This document shows positions 5,709 to 6,824 of a stretch of DNA of 6,824 nt, one piece after another. The stretch covers positions 1 through 6,824 of the forward strand of contig CAILTC010000592.1 in NCBI GenBank assembly GCA_903837025.1. Reading direction: 5' to 3'. The position numbers were made by a program, and so were the translations under genes. Numbering within the stretch: position 1 is the stretch's first letter; each line of letters starts with the position of its first letter. The DNA comes from an uncultured Bacteroidota bacterium (GTDB lineage Bacteria; Bacteroidota; Bacteroidia; Flavobacteriales; Flavobacteriaceae). The notes under the pieces were generated by a model. That model was not told the DNA's origin and searched no databases. It was given only the letters and a program-made list of their open reading frames with translations.

Positions 5709-6578
5709 TTACCTCCTGTGTTTCCAGCGTCGATGGGTCCATAAATAATATTCGGGAGCTTCAAAAATTTGTTGTTCTACTTTTTTTATAAATAGGTCCG
5801 TGATTTCGTAATTAAGAACTTCTTTAGCATTTTCGGAGAGTATTTCGAAACTAGCTTGATAATATCCTCGTTTTATTTTTTCGACTTTCAAGAAAACGAC
5901 CTTCATGTTGTATTTTTTTGCTAATACTTCGGCACCAATATGAATAGGGACTTCAATATCCATGAATTTTTGCCAATGATAAGCCGATGTTATTTTGGGA
6001 GATTGGTCGCTTGCAAAACCATAAGTGCTCAGGATTTTATTTTTATTATTAGATAGTATAACAGGAATTGTTTCTTTGTTTGTAATCAAATTGGCTTTAA
6101 AACGGGATCGAATGGAACGAACTAATTGATCAAAATAAGGGTTGTTTATTTTTTTATAAATAGCATAACCGTTAAAACTGACTTTGCGATTCAATGAAAT
6201 TACCCATTCATAGCTTGCATAATGCGAAACCATCAAGGCAATACTTTTCTGCTTGGCTTCTAAATTGGTATAAACGTCAAGATTGGTAAAAACGAAATGT
6301 TTCTGTATTTCTTTTTCAGAAATAGTCATCGTTTTGATCATTTCAAGAAAAATATCGCATAAATGACGGTATGATTTTTTTTCGATTATGAATCTTTCCT
6401 GTGCAGATAAATGGGGCAATGTCATTGCAATATTTTCTCGAACAACTTTTTTTCTGTAACCAATTATATGATAAATGATTATGTATGTAAAATCGGAAAA
6501 TAAATATAAAATTGGAAAAGGCAACATCGAGATGCACCACAAAAAAGGATAAACAATAAGGTAAAGTAAGAAACGCAT
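5709..6578 (-). CDS. LpxL/HtrB-like lipid A biosynthesis acyltransferase
   Basis: 289 residues, the usual length for the family. An N-terminal membrane anchor (about residues 3-38) is followed by the acyltransferase domain. It carries the catalytic H-x4-[DE] motif as SHYASYEW (His119, Glu124), the family ASDQSP block (189-194; other members have A-D-Q-x-P) and the C-terminal YYLWTHRRWKHRR (277-289), matching the family W-x-H-R-R-W-K. The family moves a fatty acyl chain onto the sugar-linked acyl groups of lipid A precursors at the inner face of the cytoplasmic membrane; in Bacteroidota a related role in acylating other membrane lipids is possible. The start ATG at 6578 lies 16 bases after an exact -7 promoter element. 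The very basic C-terminus is normal for the family. It is divergent from the rhomboid gene. Confidence 0.88.
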   Translation of the reverse strand: MRFLLYLIVYPFLWCISMLPFPILYLFSDFTYIIIYHIIGYRKKVVRENIAMTLPHLSAQERFIIEKKSYRHLCDIFLEMIKTMTISEKEIQKHFVFTNLDVYTNLEAKQKSIALMVSHYASYEWVISLNRKVSFNGYAIYKKINNPYFDQLVRSIRSRFKANLITNKETIPVILSNNKNKILSTYGFASDQSPKITSAYHWQKFMDIEVPIHIGAEVLAKKYNMKVVFLKVEKIKRGYYQASFEILSENAKEVLNYEITDLFIKKVEQQIFEAPEYYLWTHRRWKHRR

Positions 6579-6594
6579 TGTTTTAATATTTCGA

Positions 6595-6602
6595 CAAATA
6601 TA
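6595..6602 (-). promoter_or_regulatory. Bacteroidota -7 promoter element for the acyltransferase gene
   Basis: Read on the - strand this is TATATTTG, an exact match to TAnnTTTG, 16 bases before the ATG at 6578, which implies a very short leader. No clear TTG -33 element is visible at the expected distance. Confidence 0.55.
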
Positions 6603-6668
6603 ATTTAAAAAGTCCTTTTAGGTGAAAGTTTATATTTCGTAGGCTATTTTTATGAGCATTATATTAAT

Positions 6669-6676
6669 TAGCTTTA
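6669..6676 (+). promoter_or_regulatory. Possible -7 promoter element for the rhomboid gene
   Basis: TAGCTTTA matches TAnnTTTG except for the last base and lies 26 bases before the ATG at 6703. TATATTTC at 6631-6638 is an equally good alternative. The 124-base divergent gap 6579-6702 would then hold promoters in both directions. Confidence 0.3.
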
Positions 6677-6702
6677 CACATTAAAAAAAAAACAAATTAT
6701 TT

Positions 6703-6824
6703 ATGGATACCATTTTAATTGTAATCATTGCAGCCAATGTTTTATTTAGTTACAAAGGGTTTAATGATGAATCCTTTTTCAGGAAATATGAATTTCACAT
6801 CGGCAGCATTCGTGCTGGAGAACA
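6703..6824 (+). CDS. Rhomboid-family intramembrane serine protease, N-terminal fragment
   Basis: The frame opens at ATG 6703 and runs through the window end (40 complete codons). It begins with a hydrophobic segment, MDTILIVIIAANVLFS (residues 1-16), followed by YKGFNDESFFRKYEFHIGSIRAGE. This resembles, from memory, the N-terminus of Bacteroidota rhomboid proteases, where a first membrane helix leads to S-Y-K-G-F-N-D-x-x-F-F-x-K-Y and then I-x-x-G-E-x-x-R before the F-L-H-x-x-x-x-H-L-x-x-N segment. The catalytic Ser and His lie beyond the window, so the activity cannot be confirmed. It is divergent from the acyltransferase gene. Confidence 0.66.
   Translation, partial: MDTILIVIIAANVLFSYKGFNDESFFRKYEFHIGSIRAGE

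Overview
The window looks like a chromosomal segment of a member of the Bacteroidota, most likely Flavobacteriaceae and probably Flavobacterium or a close relative. It is AT-rich. Start codons lack Shine-Dalgarno sequences. Two genes are preceded by exact matches to the Bacteroidota -7 promoter motif TAnnTTTG. Exported proteins have the short signal peptides ending in A-Q or G-Q that are typical of the group, and a DUF3078-type outer-membrane protein is present. No phage, insertion sequence, CRISPR array, rRNA or tRNA was seen, and no stretch over about 180 bases lacks a gene.

Layout. (1) 1-846 (+): the C-terminal part of phosphoglucosamine mutase (GlmM type), cut by the window edge and followed by a strong hairpin terminator (864-901) and a second long imperfect hairpin (919-964). 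(2) 999-1457 (-): a small SET-domain protein, convergent with glmM. (3) 1439-4034 (+): three consecutive genes for exported proteins. These are a polar, probably disordered protein of unknown function whose first codons overlap the SET gene head to head; a cysteine-rich protein built of motifs resembling type VI secretion Hcp; and a DUF3078-like outer-membrane beta-barrel protein. An imperfect direct repeat lies between the first two, and a hairpin terminator follows the second. (4) 4129-5616 (+): a class V PLP-dependent enzyme of the cysteine desulfurase/NifS superfamily with its own promoter. (5) 5709-6578 (-): an LpxL/HtrB-like acyltransferase. (6) 6703-6824 (+): the N-terminus of a probable rhomboid-family membrane protease, divergent from the acyltransferase.

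The genes do not form one pathway. GlmM (UDP-GlcNAc precursor) and the acyltransferase (lipid A) both feed cell-envelope synthesis, and four of the eight genes encode envelope or exported proteins. The most unusual item is the exported protein at 2120-2752. Its sequence repeats the Hcp extended-loop/strand motif about three times and then carries the Hcp strand motif WSWGMSNSGS out of its usual order, with eight cysteines and a short collagen-like tail. No T6SS gene is visible nearby.
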